Shown: piece by piece, positions 29,234 to 39,598 of the stretch | Layout: the number at the start of each line of letters is the position of its first letter | How positions within the stretch are numbered: the first letter of the stretch is position 1 | NCBI RefSeq assembly: GCF_020510565.1 | Contig: NZ_CP075189.1 | Location: 620,001-684,000, forward strand | Direction of reading: 5' to 3' | Origin: Ferribacterium limneticum | GTDB lineage: Bacteria; Pseudomonadota; Gammaproteobacteria; Burkholderiales; Rhodocyclaceae | DNA length: 64,000 nucleotides | Translations under genes and position numbers: made by a program | Notes under the pieces: model-generated | Told to the model about the DNA's origin: nothing | Database searches by the model: none | The model's input: the letters and a program-made list of their open reading frames with translations, nothing else

Positions 29234-30549
29234 AGCCCGAACTCTCCGTCCTGCTTGTCGAAGACGACCCCAATGTCCGCCTCGGCTGCGAGCAGGCCAT
29301 GCAACTGGCCGGCATCACCGTCGATGCCGTGGACTCGGCCGAAGAAGCGCAGCGCCGCCTGCGCGCCGGCTACCCGGGCATCGTCGTCACCGACATGCGC
29401 TTGCCCGGCATCGACGGCATGGCGCTCCTGCGCTGGGTTGTCGAGCTCGACGCCGACCTGCCGGTCATCATCATCACCGGTCACGGCGACGTCACGCTGG
29501 CCGTCGAGGCCATGCGCAGCGGCGCCTACGACTTCATGCAGAAACCGTTCTCGACCAGCGATCTGGTCGACGTCGTTCGCCGGGCGCTGGAAAAGCGCGA
29601 ACTCGTCCTCGAAGTCGACGCCCTGCGCCGCCGGCTCGACCATCGCGACAGCCTCGAATCGCGCCTCATCGGCCGTTCGCCGCAAATGGCCAAGGTCCGC
29701 CAGCTGATCCTCGATGTCGCCGGGGCCGCGGTCGACGTGCTGATCTTCGGCGAAACCGGCACCGGCAAGGAAATGGTCGCCCGCTGCCTGCACGACCTCA
29801 GCCATCCCGGCCAGCAGAATTACGTCGCGCTCAATTGCGGCGGCATGTCCGACAACCTGCTCGACAGCGAACTCTTCGGCCACGAGCCGGGCGCCTTCAC
29901 CGGCGCCCAGAAACGCCGCATCGGCAAGATCGAGTACGCCAGCGGCGGCACGCTCTTCCTCGACGAAGTCGAATCGATGCCGGTCAACATGCAGATCAAG
30001 CTGCTCCGCGTCCTGCAGGAAAGGGTTATCGAACGCCTCGGCTCGAACCAGCAAATCCCCGTCTCCTGTCGCGTCGTCGCCGCCAGCAAGGAAGACCTCA
30101 AGCTGCTTTCCGACCACGGAAAATTCCGCGCCGACCTCTACTACCGCCTCAACGTCGTGCGCATCGAACTGCCCCCGCTGCGCGAACGGCGCGAAGACAT
30201 CCCGGCTCTCTACGACGAATTCCTGCTCCACGCCGCCAAACGCTACAACCGCCCGCCGCCCCCGCTCACCTCTGAATACCTGCGCCGCCTCATGGCGCAA
30301 GACTGGCCGGGCAACATCCGCGAACTGCGCAACGCCGCCGACTGCCACGCCCTCGGCATCGGCCGCGACGCCATGGCCACCGGCAGCGGCGCCGCCCAAT
30401 CGCTGACCGAAGCCGTCGAAAACTACGAACGCGGCCTCGTCGCCGACGAATTCACCCGCCAGGAAGGCAACATCGCCCGCACCAGCGAAGCCCTCAAAAT
30501 CGCCCGCACCACGCTGCATGACAAGCTCAAGAAATACGGGTTGATCTGA
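29230..30549 (+). CDS. Sigma-54-dependent response regulator (DctD/AauR type)
   Basis: 439 residues from the ATG at 29230, which overlaps the kinase stop (ATGA). An N-terminal receiver domain has the acidic pair in LLVEDDPNVRLG and phosphoacceptor Asp55 in VVTDMRLPGIDG. The AAA+ domain has Walker A FGETGTGKEMVARCL, the sigma-54 contact loop GAFTGA, and Walker B GGTLFLDEVESMP. The C-terminal Fis-type helix-turn-helix is NIARTSEALKIARTTLHDKL. It is the natural activator for the sigma-54 promoters at gltI, the asparaginase gene and aspA, each with two TCGG-N4-CCGA-like sites. Confidence 0.92.
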   Translation: MKPELSVLLVEDDPNVRLGCEQAMQLAGITVDAVDSAEEAQRRLRAGYPGIVVTDMRLPGIDGMALLRWVVELDADLPVIIITGHGDVTLAVEAMRSGAYDFMQKPFSTSDLVDVVRRALEKRELVLEVDALRRRLDHRDSLESRLIGRSPQMAKVRQLILDVAGAAVDVLIFGETGTGKEMVARCLHDLSHPGQQNYVALNCGGMSDNLLDSELFGHEPGAFTGAQKRRIGKIEYASGGTLFLDEVESMPVNMQIKLLRVLQERVIERLGSNQQIPVSCRVVAASKEDLKLLSDHGKFRADLYYRLNVVRIELPPLRERREDIPALYDEFLLHAAKRYNRPPPPLTSEYLRRLMAQDWPGNIRELRNAADCHALGIGRDAMATGSGAAQSLTEAVENYERGLVADEFTRQEGNIARTSEALKIARTTLHDKLKKYGLI

Positions 30550-30605
30550 GCGGCGAATTTGGTTGAAGCGCAGTGGTGAGTCGGCGGCAATTGCCGCCGA
30601 CAGGA

Positions 30606-30645
30606 TTTCAATTTTGGCCGTTTTTTCCGGTTGACCGTGGCATTC
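30606..30645 (-). repeat. Dispersed 38-bp motif, copy 4 (after the response regulator)
   Basis: On the + strand, TTTCAATTTTGGCCGTTTT then TTCCGGTTGACCGTGGCATTC; the reverse complement is one of the closest matches to the consensus. It lies between the regulator stop and the antitoxin promoter. Confidence 0.82.
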
Positions 30646-30661
30646 GGGATTGATCAGAATG

Positions 30662-30697
30662 TTGTTCAAGGACTGTAAAAAGACTATATTAAGTCCT
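30662..30697 (+). promoter_or_regulatory. Toxin-antitoxin promoter and operator
   Basis: TTGTTC (30662-30667) and TATATT (30685-30690) are spaced by 17 bases. The inverted repeat AGGACT (30669-30674) / AGTCCT (30692-30697) brackets the -10 element, as expected for autorepression by an antitoxin or TA complex. Confidence 0.55.
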
Positions 30698-30718
30698 CTG
30701 TCACCCAAGGAAAAACCC

Positions 30719-30994
30719 ATGCGCTATTCATCCCAAGTCAAGCCGATCAGCTACCTCAAGGCGAACGCCGCCGAGGTGCTGGCGCATTTGTCCGAACAGC
30801 GCGAGCCTTTGGTCATCACCCAAAACGGCGAAGCCAAGGCCGTGCTGCAGGATGTCGCGTCCTATGAAGAAACCCAGGAAACGTTGGCACTGCTCAAGAT
30901 TTTGGCGCTGGGCAATCAAGACGTCGAAGCGGGGCGAGTCAAGCCGGTCGCCGACGTAGTGGCGCGCCTGCGCAATAAGCGGACGCCTGACTGA
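30719..30994 (+). CDS. Type II antitoxin, Phd/YefM family
   Basis: 91 residues from ATG 30719, which has AAGGA eight bases upstream. The N-terminal DNA-binding fold SYLKANAAEVLAHLSEQREP and LVITQNGEAKAVLQDVASYE are characteristic of the Phd/YefM family. The C-terminal half is charged and would wrap the toxin. The stop overlaps the toxin start by one base plus frame shift (TGATG). It probably represses its own promoter. Confidence 0.9.
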   Translation: MRYSSQVKPISYLKANAAEVLAHLSEQREPLVITQNGEAKAVLQDVASYEETQETLALLKILALGNQDVEAGRVKPVADVVARLRNKRTPD

Positions 30995-31335
30995 TGCCAG
31001 GCAAGCCGCATCGCTACGAGGTTCTGCTCACTCGGGCGGCGGAACAGGATTTGGAATCCATCCATGACTACATCGCCGAGTTCGACTGCGTAGCCAACGC
31101 CAACTACGTTCTTGATCAGTTGATGGAGGTCGTCGATGGCCTGGCGCATTTCCCTGAGCGGGGCAGCTATCCCAAGGAGTTGGCGGCGCTGGGCATCACT
31201 GAGTACCGCCAGACCGCTTTCAAGCCGTACCGGGTTATCTACCGCGTTGTCGGCGGCCAGGTCGTCATCTACCTGATCATCGATGGTCGTCGCGACATGC
31301 AGTCGGCACTAGCTCGCAGGTTTTTCGGTGCTTGA
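30994..31335 (+). CDS. Type II toxin, ParE/RelE family
   Basis: 113 residues. The fold is recognised from YEVLLTRAAEQDLESIHDYI, the LAHFPERGSYPKEL segment, YRQTAFKPYRVIYRVVGGQV and the C-terminal IIDGRRDMQSALARR. ParE members poison gyrase and RelE members cut mRNA; the sequence does not settle which, although the Phd/ParE pairing with REYR-like residues leans to ParE-type proteins. It is translationally coupled to the antitoxin. Confidence 0.88.
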   Translation: MPGKPHRYEVLLTRAAEQDLESIHDYIAEFDCVANANYVLDQLMEVVDGLAHFPERGSYPKELAALGITEYRQTAFKPYRVIYRVVGGQVVIYLIIDGRRDMQSALARRFFGA

Positions 31336-31404
31336 CCAGGAGTGTCCGGCTACAGAAACAAATGCAGTCGTGGCCTATCCATTATCATCCAGCCCCTTCA
31401 CAAA

Positions 31405-32070
31405 ATGAGCGCCCAAAGCACATCAAAGCAGTTTGCACTTATTGAGATCAAGAGCACTCCTCTTGGGCATGTTCTAAATAAGTTTCGCGAGCACTACATA
31501 TCACTGGATGCCCCTGAATCATTGGTCATTCCATATGTCCTTACATGTGCGGCATACCTGGAGGCAAAACTAAATGATGCACTGTTTTGCCATTCATTAA
31601 AGACGCACGGACAGGAGGTTGCCGATGCAATGGTCACTCTGTCATTACCCAAAAAGCTTGGCGTCTTAGTATCCGTACTAACAGAAGGAAACTACTCGAT
31701 CAACAAACAGCACTTTGTATATCAACGGCTGATGTCGTTGATTCGCGTAAGAAACTCTTTGGCCCATGCGAAGTCGGAGTTGGAGACAGCTACTGCTGAA
31801 GAACACCAATTGGTAACTGTCCCAATACTTTTTTCTTCGCCAGAGAAGATCCCTCGTCGTTTGGTGGAGCGACAAAATTCTGGGCTCGACCTGACTTTGG
31901 GGGCTACAACGACGTTTACTCCCCTTGAGTACCATGAGGCGCTGGAAAAACTCAATAAATGGTTCTTCAATCGCAGCCCAGACCGACTCTCTAAAGTTCA
32001 AATGGTTGTCGCTCATCCCAAGGGGCATTGGAAAGACAACCATTCCACTCTCGTCAAATACCTTGACTAA
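31405..32070 (+). CDS. HEPN-like protein of unknown function
   Basis: 221 residues if started at MSAQSTSKQF; an in-frame GTG at 31342 is possible. The middle is helical, with PYVLTCAAYLEAKLNDALF, then VYQRLMSLIRVRNSLAHAKS. The RNSLAH sequence fits the Rx4-6H motif of HEPN ribonuclease domains. Base composition is clearly more AT-rich than the neighbours, suggesting recent acquisition. It follows the toxin-antitoxin pair on the same strand. HEPN assignment is inference from motif and helix pattern; no partner nucleotidyltransferase is present. Confidence 0.55.
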   Translation: MSAQSTSKQFALIEIKSTPLGHVLNKFREHYISLDAPESLVIPYVLTCAAYLEAKLNDALFCHSLKTHGQEVADAMVTLSLPKKLGVLVSVLTEGNYSINKQHFVYQRLMSLIRVRNSLAHAKSELETATAEEHQLVTVPILFSSPEKIPRRLVERQNSGLDLTLGATTTFTPLEYHEALEKLNKWFFNRSPDRLSKVQMVVAHPKGHWKDNHSTLVKYLD

Positions 32071-32131
32071 CCTTTCCAGCAGACTGAGTGTTCTCTTTTC
32101 AAAATGTCCTGCATCCAAATACATACAACTC

Positions 32132-32157
32132 CCCGGGACGGCGATTACCGTCCCGGG
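32132..32157 (-). terminator. Strong hairpin after the porin gene
   Basis: CCCGGGACGG (32132-32141) and CCGTCCCGGG (32148-32157) form a perfect 10-bp stem with a six-base loop. Read on the minus strand it lies just after the porin stop and is followed by a moderately U-rich tract. Confidence 0.75.
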
Positions 32158-32165
32158 TCTCTAGC

Positions 32166-33341
32166 TTAGAACCAGTACTGATAACCCAGCGCCAGCCCGT
32201 AAGCTGAATCGCCCGGATTGACCGTGTAGTTGCCGGCCGAACTGGTGCCCATCGGGACCAGGGCCGAGCCGGCGCTGTTCTTGTGGGCGGAGAAGATGGC
32301 ATAGACGGCGGATTGGGCGCCAATGCTTTCTAACCAGCCGATGGTGGCGACGCTGCCCTTGTTGTCGGGGTTGCTGTTCTCGGTCTTGCCTTCGCCGTAG
32401 GAGAGCAGCAGCTTGCCGGTGCCGGTCACGGCCGTGCGGCTGCCGACCATCCATTCATGGCGCGTTGTCTTGAGGCCAGCATCCGGCGTCGTCACGGCAT
32501 GGCCGTAGCCGGCCAGCAGCTTGGTTTTCATGATCTGGTAGCCGACGCCGATGAAGGCGTTTTCGGTTTTTGCTGTCGCGCTGCTCGCATGGTCGTCGTC
32601 CTGGTAGGCGACGCTCATGTCGAAGGGGCCATTTTCGTAATTGACGGCGATGGCCATGGCGTCCGATGACTTACCGGTTTCGCCGCCCAGCGCCAGCATG
32701 ACATTGGCGCTCAGCCCCTTGAATTTCGGCGTGGCATAGACCAGCGAGTTGTCGAAGCGGGTGGAGCCGGTGCTGACGTTGCCGTCGGTGGTCGGCGAGC
32801 CGTAACCCTGCTCGTAGGCGTCGTAATTGATGATGGCGTTGTAGACCGGCGAGTACTGGCGGCCGGCGGTCAGGCGCCCGTATTTGCCTTCGATGCCGGC
32901 GTAGGCCTGGCGACCGAGCAGGCGTCCGCCCTGGGCCAGCGTGCCCTTGTTGAGGAAGATGCCGCTTTCCAGTTGGAAGACGCCGCGGACGCCTTCCGTG
33001 ATGTCGGCGCCGCCCTTGACGCCGAGGCGGGTGCCGTTGAGGCCGCCGGATTCAAGCGACAGGCGGTCGCCCTTGCCGCCGCCGCTGTTGTATTCGGTGA
33101 AAAGGTCGAGTTTGCCGTAGACCGTGACATTAGCGTTGGCGCCGAGCGAAGAGTTGGAGAGGACCGGCGCCTTGCTGTCCGGTGCGGCGCGCGGGGCTTC
33201 CTTGGCCTGGGCTTCAAGCTGGGCGATGCGCTCCTGCATTTTTTGCATGGCGGCCTTCATGTCGTCCAGTTCACCGGCCTGGGCGGGTGCGAACGCCGAG
33301 CAGAGGCCGGCGGCAGTCATGGCGAGTACGAGTTTTTTCAT
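32166..33341 (-). CDS. Gram-negative porin (outer membrane)
   Basis: 391-residue trimeric-porin type protein. The start MKKLVLAMTAAGLCSAFAPA gives a Sec signal peptide cut after AQA; upstream in-frame residues are not signal-like. The mature N-terminus has a short coiled segment (MKAAMQKMQERIAQLEAQ) before the barrel. Barrel strands such as VTVYGKLDLFTEYNSG and GRLTAGRQYSPVYNAI are typical, and the protein ends YQYWF with the terminal Phe used by the BAM complex. The N-terminal coiled coil resembles phosphate- or anion-selective porins, but specificity cannot be read from sequence. Confidence 0.9.
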   Translation of the reverse strand: MKKLVLAMTAAGLCSAFAPAQAGELDDMKAAMQKMQERIAQLEAQAKEAPRAAPDSKAPVLSNSSLGANANVTVYGKLDLFTEYNSGGGKGDRLSLESGGLNGTRLGVKGGADITEGVRGVFQLESGIFLNKGTLAQGGRLLGRQAYAGIEGKYGRLTAGRQYSPVYNAIINYDAYEQGYGSPTTDGNVSTGSTRFDNSLVYATPKFKGLSANVMLALGGETGKSSDAMAIAVNYENGPFDMSVAYQDDDHASSATAKTENAFIGVGYQIMKTKLLAGYGHAVTTPDAGLKTTRHEWMVGSRTAVTGTGKLLLSYGEGKTENSNPDNKGSVATIGWLESIGAQSAVYAIFSAHKNSAGSALVPMGTSSAGNYTVNPGDSAYGLALGYQYWF

Positions 33342-33476
33342 GGTGCGATCCTTGATTCGAGAAAAAGTGGGTCCCTGCCGGCATCTGCGATGCGGCATCG
33401 GTGTCTTGTCTGAAACGGGGGGAGCCGGGCGGGCAGCAGGGCCCGCCGGTGGTTTAGCTAGTCAAACTGCGCTGGC

Positions 33477-34589
<1,113 letters not shown>

Positions 34590-34591
34590 TC

Positions 34592-34607
34592 AGCACGGGT
34601 CATGCCA
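34592..34607 (-). promoter_or_regulatory. Sigma-54 promoter of the asparaginase gene
   Basis: On the minus strand TGGCATGACCCGTGCT: GG (34606-34605), ten bases, GC (34594-34593). Nearly the same element is found before aspA (TGGCATGACACGTGCA). It is 54 bases before the start codon. Confidence 0.8.
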
Positions 34608-34682
34608 GATGTTTGGGGGATGCTGTTTGTTTATATGTGATTGATTTGTTGGGGAATGGTTTTGTGGTGCCCGGTGTTTTTG

Positions 34683-34726
34683 ACGGAATGTCGAGGCTTG
34701 GCCGACGCTGGCCATCGGTTTTTCGA
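34683..34726 (-). promoter_or_regulatory. Paired degenerate activator sites before the asparaginase gene
   Basis: ACGGAATGTCGA (34683-34694) and TCGGTTTTTCGA (34715-34726) match TCGG-N4-CCGA with two and one mismatches. Their centres are 32 bp apart and 82 and 114 bp from the -24 element, almost the same geometry as at gltI, which supports them despite the mismatches. Confidence 0.5.
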
Positions 34727-34742
34727 TAGGCAAGCCGCTGTC

Positions 34743-35498
34743 TCAGAAGATTTCAACCAGCTGCTTGACGATCAGCACGCTGACCACGCCGAGGAAAGCC
34801 TTGCGGATGAAGCCGGCGCCGTGTTTCAGCGCGAGGTGGGTGCCGACGTAGGCGCCGGCCAGGTTGCAGGCCGCCATGGTCAGGCCGACGGCCCACAGGA
34901 TGGGGCCGTGGCTGGCAAAGAAGCCGATCGCCGAGACGTTGGTGGCCAAATTGACGACCTTGGCGCTGGCCGAGGCGCGAATGAAATCGAGGCCAAAGAC
35001 GCGGACGAAGCCGAAGATCAGGAAGCTGCCCGTACCCGGCCCGAAGAAACCGTCGTAGAAACCGATGACCAGCCCGAACAGCGCGCCGCGCCAGCGGTCG
35101 CCGGGGCGTGGCGCGTGCGTCTCGACGTGGCCGAGGTTTTTGCGCAGGAAGGTGTAGATGGCGACGGCCAGCATCATGGCGACGACCAGCGGTCGCATCG
35201 CCTCGCGCGGGATCCAGGCGACCACGGCGGCGCCCAGCCAGGCGCCGAGCAGCGCGGCGGCGGTGGCAGGCAGCACCAGGCGCCACGGGATGCGCACGGC
35301 ACGGGCGTAGCGCCATAGCGAGGCGCCGGTGCCGGCGATGCTCGATACCTTGTTGGTGCCGAACAGGGTCGGGATGCCAGTCTGAGGAAAGGCGGAGAGC
35401 AGCACCGGGATCTGGATCAGGCCGCCACCGCCGACCACGGCATCGACCATGCCGGCAAAGAAGGCAGCGGGGGCGAGAATGAACCAGTCGATAGGCAT
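34743..35498 (-). CDS. TauE/SafE (TSUP) family membrane exporter
   Basis: 251 residues from MPIDWFILAPAAFFAG. About seven to eight membrane segments, with the family repeat motifs VDAVVGGGGLIQIPVLLS, FGTNKVSSIAGTGASLWRY and FYDGFFGPGTGSFLIFGFV. TSUP proteins move sulfite, sulfoacetate, taurine-derived anions or other organic anions; no sulfur genes are nearby, so the substrate is unknown. The terminator of the upstream symporter gene ends just before it, so expression would need read-through or a promoter I could not see. Confidence 0.87.
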   Translation of the reverse strand: MPIDWFILAPAAFFAGMVDAVVGGGGLIQIPVLLSAFPQTGIPTLFGTNKVSSIAGTGASLWRYARAVRIPWRLVLPATAAALLGAWLGAAVVAWIPREAMRPLVVAMMLAVAIYTFLRKNLGHVETHAPRPGDRWRGALFGLVIGFYDGFFGPGTGSFLIFGFVRVFGLDFIRASASAKVVNLATNVSAIGFFASHGPILWAVGLTMAACNLAGAYVGTHLALKHGAGFIRKAFLGVVSVLIVKQLVEIF

Positions 35499-35507
35499 GA
35501 TGAACTC

Positions 35508-35538
35508 AAAAAAAGACCCGGTGCGGGGGCACCGGGTC
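35508..35538 (-). terminator. Rho-independent terminator of the DAACS symporter gene
   Basis: GACCCGGTGC (35515-35524) and GCACCGGGTC (35529-35538) form a perfect 10-bp stem with a GGGG loop. On the minus strand the stem is followed by seven T residues. Confidence 0.9.
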
Positions 35539-35586
35539 AAGCAAGAGGGTTCGGCGCGGGGGCGGCCGAACCCTGAGGAGGGATGG

Positions 35587-36891
35587 TTAGGCGGTGACTG
35601 GCACGGCGTCCTCGCCGGCTACTGGTAGCGCGTCATCGACATCAGCGAGGGACTCGTCCACTGGGTCGATGGCCTGTTCCCACTTGGCGACGACGGCGGT
35701 GGCGATGGCGTTGCCGAGTACGTTGGTCGCCGTGCGCCCCATGTCGAGGAAGTGGTCGATGCCGAGGATCAGTAGCAGGCCGGCCTCGGGCAGCCCGAAC
35801 ATCGGCAGCACGGCGGCGACGACGACCAGCGACGAACGTGGCACGCCGGCCACGCCTTTGCTCGAGATCATGAGGACCAGCAGCATGGTGATCTGTGTCC
35901 CCAGGCTCAGTTCGATGCCGTAAGCCTGGCCGATGAACAGCGCGGCGAAGGCGCAGTAGAGCATCGAGCCGTCGAGGTTGAAGGAGTAGCCGAGCGGCAG
36001 CACGAAGCCGGTGATGCGGTCCTTGACGCCGAATTTCTCGAGCTGCTCCATCAGCTTGGGGTAGGCCGATTCGCTGCTGGCGGTCGAGAAGCCGAGCAAC
36101 ATCGGGCTGCGCACCAGATTGAGCAGGCGGAAGACTTCCTTGCCGAGCACGAAGTAACCGGCCGCGATGAGCACCAGCCAGAGCACGGCGAGGGCGATGT
36201 AGAAGCTGGCCAGCAGCTTGCCGAAGACGACCAGCATGCCCAGGCCCTGCGTCGTGATGATGCCGGCGACGGCGCCGAAAACGCCGATCGGGGCGAAGCG
36301 CATGACGTAGTCGGTGACCTTGAGCATGACGTGCACGACTTCTTCCATCGTGTTCACCAGGCTGCGCGCCGCCTGATTGTGCAGGTGGCCGAGCGCCAGA
36401 CCAAAGAAGACGGCGAAGACGAGGATCTGCAGGATTTCATTGGCCGCCATCGCCTCGAAGAAATTCTTCGGGAAGACGTGGGTGATGAAATCCTTGAGGT
36501 TCAGCGCGCTGGTTTTCAGACCGACGGCGCTGCCCAGCTCGGGTAACGGCACGCCCAGATTGGCGCCGGGTTGCAGCAGGTTGGCGAAGACCAGGCCGAG
36601 CGCCAGCGAGCATAGCGAGGCGGCGACGAACCAGCCAAGCGCCTTGGCGCCGATCCGGCCAACCGTCTTCGAATCGCCCATGCCGGCCAGGCCGACGACC
36701 AGGGTGGCGAAGACGAGTGGGGCGATGATCATCTTGATCAGGCGCAGGAAGATGTCGGTCAGGATGCCGAAGTAGCCGGCGATTTCCTTGGCGGCGGCCG
36801 GGCCGCCGGCCATGGTGTTGCAGGCGTAGCCGACGATGACGCCGAGCACCATGGCGATCATGATCAGGGTGGTTAACCGGTTCATTTTCAT
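35587..36891 (-). CDS. Dicarboxylate/amino acid:cation symporter (DAACS, DctA/GltP-like)
   Basis: 434 residues from ATG 36891 (MKMNRLTTLIMIAMVLGVIV); the long upstream extension covers the hairpin region and is not protein-like. Family signatures are SSKGVAGVPRSSLVVVAAVL (serine-rich loop), LPLGYSFNLDGSMLYCAFAA and GIDHFLDMGRTATNVLGNAI. It would import aspartate, glutamate or C4-dicarboxylates with protons or sodium. Next to aspA and the asparaginase gene, aspartate/fumarate traffic is the most economical guess. No sigma-54 promoter was found in front of it, unlike aspA. Confidence 0.88.
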   Translation of the reverse strand: MKMNRLTTLIMIAMVLGVIVGYACNTMAGGPAAAKEIAGYFGILTDIFLRLIKMIIAPLVFATLVVGLAGMGDSKTVGRIGAKALGWFVAASLCSLALGLVFANLLQPGANLGVPLPELGSAVGLKTSALNLKDFITHVFPKNFFEAMAANEILQILVFAVFFGLALGHLHNQAARSLVNTMEEVVHVMLKVTDYVMRFAPIGVFGAVAGIITTQGLGMLVVFGKLLASFYIALAVLWLVLIAAGYFVLGKEVFRLLNLVRSPMLLGFSTASSESAYPKLMEQLEKFGVKDRITGFVLPLGYSFNLDGSMLYCAFAALFIGQAYGIELSLGTQITMLLVLMISSKGVAGVPRSSLVVVAAVLPMFGLPEAGLLLILGIDHFLDMGRTATNVLGNAIATAVVAKWEQAIDPVDESLADVDDALPVAGEDAVPVTA

Positions 36892-37038
36892 GATGGTTTC
36901 CTTGTTGTGTGCATTGAATGAAGGGCTTGCTTGGAGGTCGTTTGCGATCTTTTGTCGGTCATCCAAACCCCTGATGAATCCACTAAGCACCCGACTAAGC
37001 CGCCAAGAAGTGGCGGCCAAGTCTCTGCTTATCCCCAG

Positions 37039-37108
37039 CCCTCCCCTTGTCAGGGGAGGGAGCCTGATTGCGCGCGGTTTGGTTTGCTCCTCCCCTGAAA
37101 AGGGGAGG
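37039..37108. repeat. Pair of G/C-block hairpins (REP-like)
   Basis: CCCTCCCC/GGGGAGGG (37039-37060, loop TTGTCA) and CCTCCCC/GGGGAGG (37089-37108, loop TGAAAA) stand about 50 bp apart in the 293-base gap between aspA and the symporter gene. The paired layout and boxes resemble REP or similar intergenic elements of proteobacteria. No promoter was recognised in the rest of the gap. Confidence 0.6.
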
Positions 37109-37184
37109 CCGGGAGGGGTTTGCGGACTTTTCAATCAAAACCGTAGCCTGGGTTCGTGACTTTCCGAGGATCAAGAACAGCCTC

Positions 37185-38609
<1,425 letters not shown>

Positions 38610-38671
38610 GTTGTCTCTCCGGTTCGGTGTTGTAGTTGGTCCGGCTGGCGTGCCGTCCATTGCCTTGTCTT

Positions 38672-38687
38672 TGCACGTGTCATGCCA
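38672..38687 (-). promoter_or_regulatory. Sigma-54 promoter of aspA
   Basis: On the minus strand TGGCATGACACGTGCA: GG (38686-38685), ten bases, GC (38674-38673). It stands 63 bases before the aspA start codon. Confidence 0.82.
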
Positions 38688-38750
38688 GCGGAAATTGATC
38701 TGCCGGGTACTGATTTTTAATGGTTTTTTTCGGGGGGCAATGCGGGGGTG

Positions 38751-38795
38751 CCGGATTTCCGAGGTTTCGGCAGGGCGGGCGTTCGGATTTCCGAA
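38751..38795 (-). promoter_or_regulatory. Paired activator sites of aspA
   Basis: CCGGATTTCCGA (38751-38762) and TTCGGATTTCCGAA (38782-38795), 32 bp centre to centre. The second is a full match to TTCGG-N4-CCGAA. They are 71 and 103 bp from the -24 element, about one helical turn closer than at gltI. Confidence 0.75.
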
Positions 38796-38844
38796 GGGAG
38801 GGGACTCGATATTTGCGTCGATTGATCGCACGCGACCCAAAAAC

Positions 38845-38876
38845 AAAAAACCGCCGGTTTCGGCGGTTTTTGTTTT
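38845..38876 (-). terminator. Terminator after the PAP2 operon
   Basis: AAAACCGCCG and CGGCGGTTTT flank a short GTTT loop, with A and T tracts on both sides, so it could work in both directions. It lies just beyond the PAP2 stop on the minus strand and shields aspA regulatory DNA from the next operon. Confidence 0.82.
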
Positions 38877-38907
38877 TGGGCGTTATTTCCGGTTGACCGT
38901 GGGAATG
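38873..38907 (-). repeat. Dispersed 38-bp motif, copy 5 (after PAP2)
   Basis: On the + strand TTATTTCCGGTTGACCGT then GGGAATG, immediately downstream of the PAP2 stop and touching the terminator. The AAAATTGAAA half is degenerate here. Confidence 0.75.
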
Positions 38908-38908
38908 C

Positions 38909-39598
38909 TCATTTATCGCTCGGCGGTAGCCACTTCAGCCGCCGGAACGCCCATTCCGTCAGCCACAGGCTGAAATAGGTCGCGAACCACGCGAAGATCG
39001 TGTCGGACAGGAAGTGTCCGCCTGCGGTCATGCGCACCACGGCAAGCAGCGTGGCGGTGGCGAGGCTGGCCAGCAGCCAGCGTCGCCGTACCGCCGGCGC
39101 ACCCAGCCAGCCAAAGGCCATGACGAAGGCGGCGGTGGCGACATGGCCGCTGACGAAGGAGCAATTCTTCGGGCACTGGTCGGTCGGCACGAAGGCCGGG
39201 GTGAATTTTAACGGGCCGTTGAATTCAGCCACCGTCGCCGGGCGAGCCCGGTGCCAGCCATCCTTGAGCGTGGCATCGACGAGTAGCACCGGTCCGAGCA
39301 GCGCCGCAGCGAGCAGGAAACCGAAGGTCGTCCGCCGGGCATGCAGCCAGCTCAGGCGTTTGATGGTGCCCAGCAGCAGGCCGCCGGCGAGGATGACGAG
39401 CAACGCCTGTCCGACACGCGGCGTGCCGCGGTAGAGCAGTTCGAACAGCGGCCAGTTGCCGCCGGAAAACGCCCATTTGCCGTCGTGGTAGAAAACCCGG
39501 CTGGCAGCCAGGTCGATCTCCGGAAACCCGACGAAGAGCACCGCCAGCAGCGCAAACACGACGCCGGCGACGCGAAGCTCAATAGCCCTTGAAGTCAT
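38909..39598 (-). CDS. PAP2 family membrane phosphatase
   Basis: 229 residues with about six membrane segments. The three acid-phosphatase motifs are KDGWHRARP (KxxxxxxRP), SFVSGHVATAAF (SGH) and RMTAGGHFLSDTIF (RxxxxxHxxxD). Family members remove phosphate from undecaprenyl diphosphate, phosphatidylglycerol phosphate or lipid A. Since the GT39 gene overlaps it upstream, it may recycle the polyprenyl carrier or dephosphorylate lipid A before sugar addition. Which of these is right cannot be decided from sequence. Confidence 0.87.
   Translation of the reverse strand: MTSRAIELRVAGVVFALLAVLFVGFPEIDLAASRVFYHDGKWAFSGGNWPLFELLYRGTPRVGQALLVILAGGLLLGTIKRLSWLHARRTTFGFLLAAALLGPVLLVDATLKDGWHRARPATVAEFNGPLKFTPAFVPTDQCPKNCSFVSGHVATAAFVMAFGWLGAPAVRRRWLLASLATATLLAVVRMTAGGHFLSDTIFAWFATYFSLWLTEWAFRRLKWLPPSDK

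Noticed and set aside
36955..36966. TCGGTCATCCAA as an activator site for the symporter gene
   Set aside because: One mismatch, but no second site 31-32 bp away and no -24/-12 promoter in the gap.
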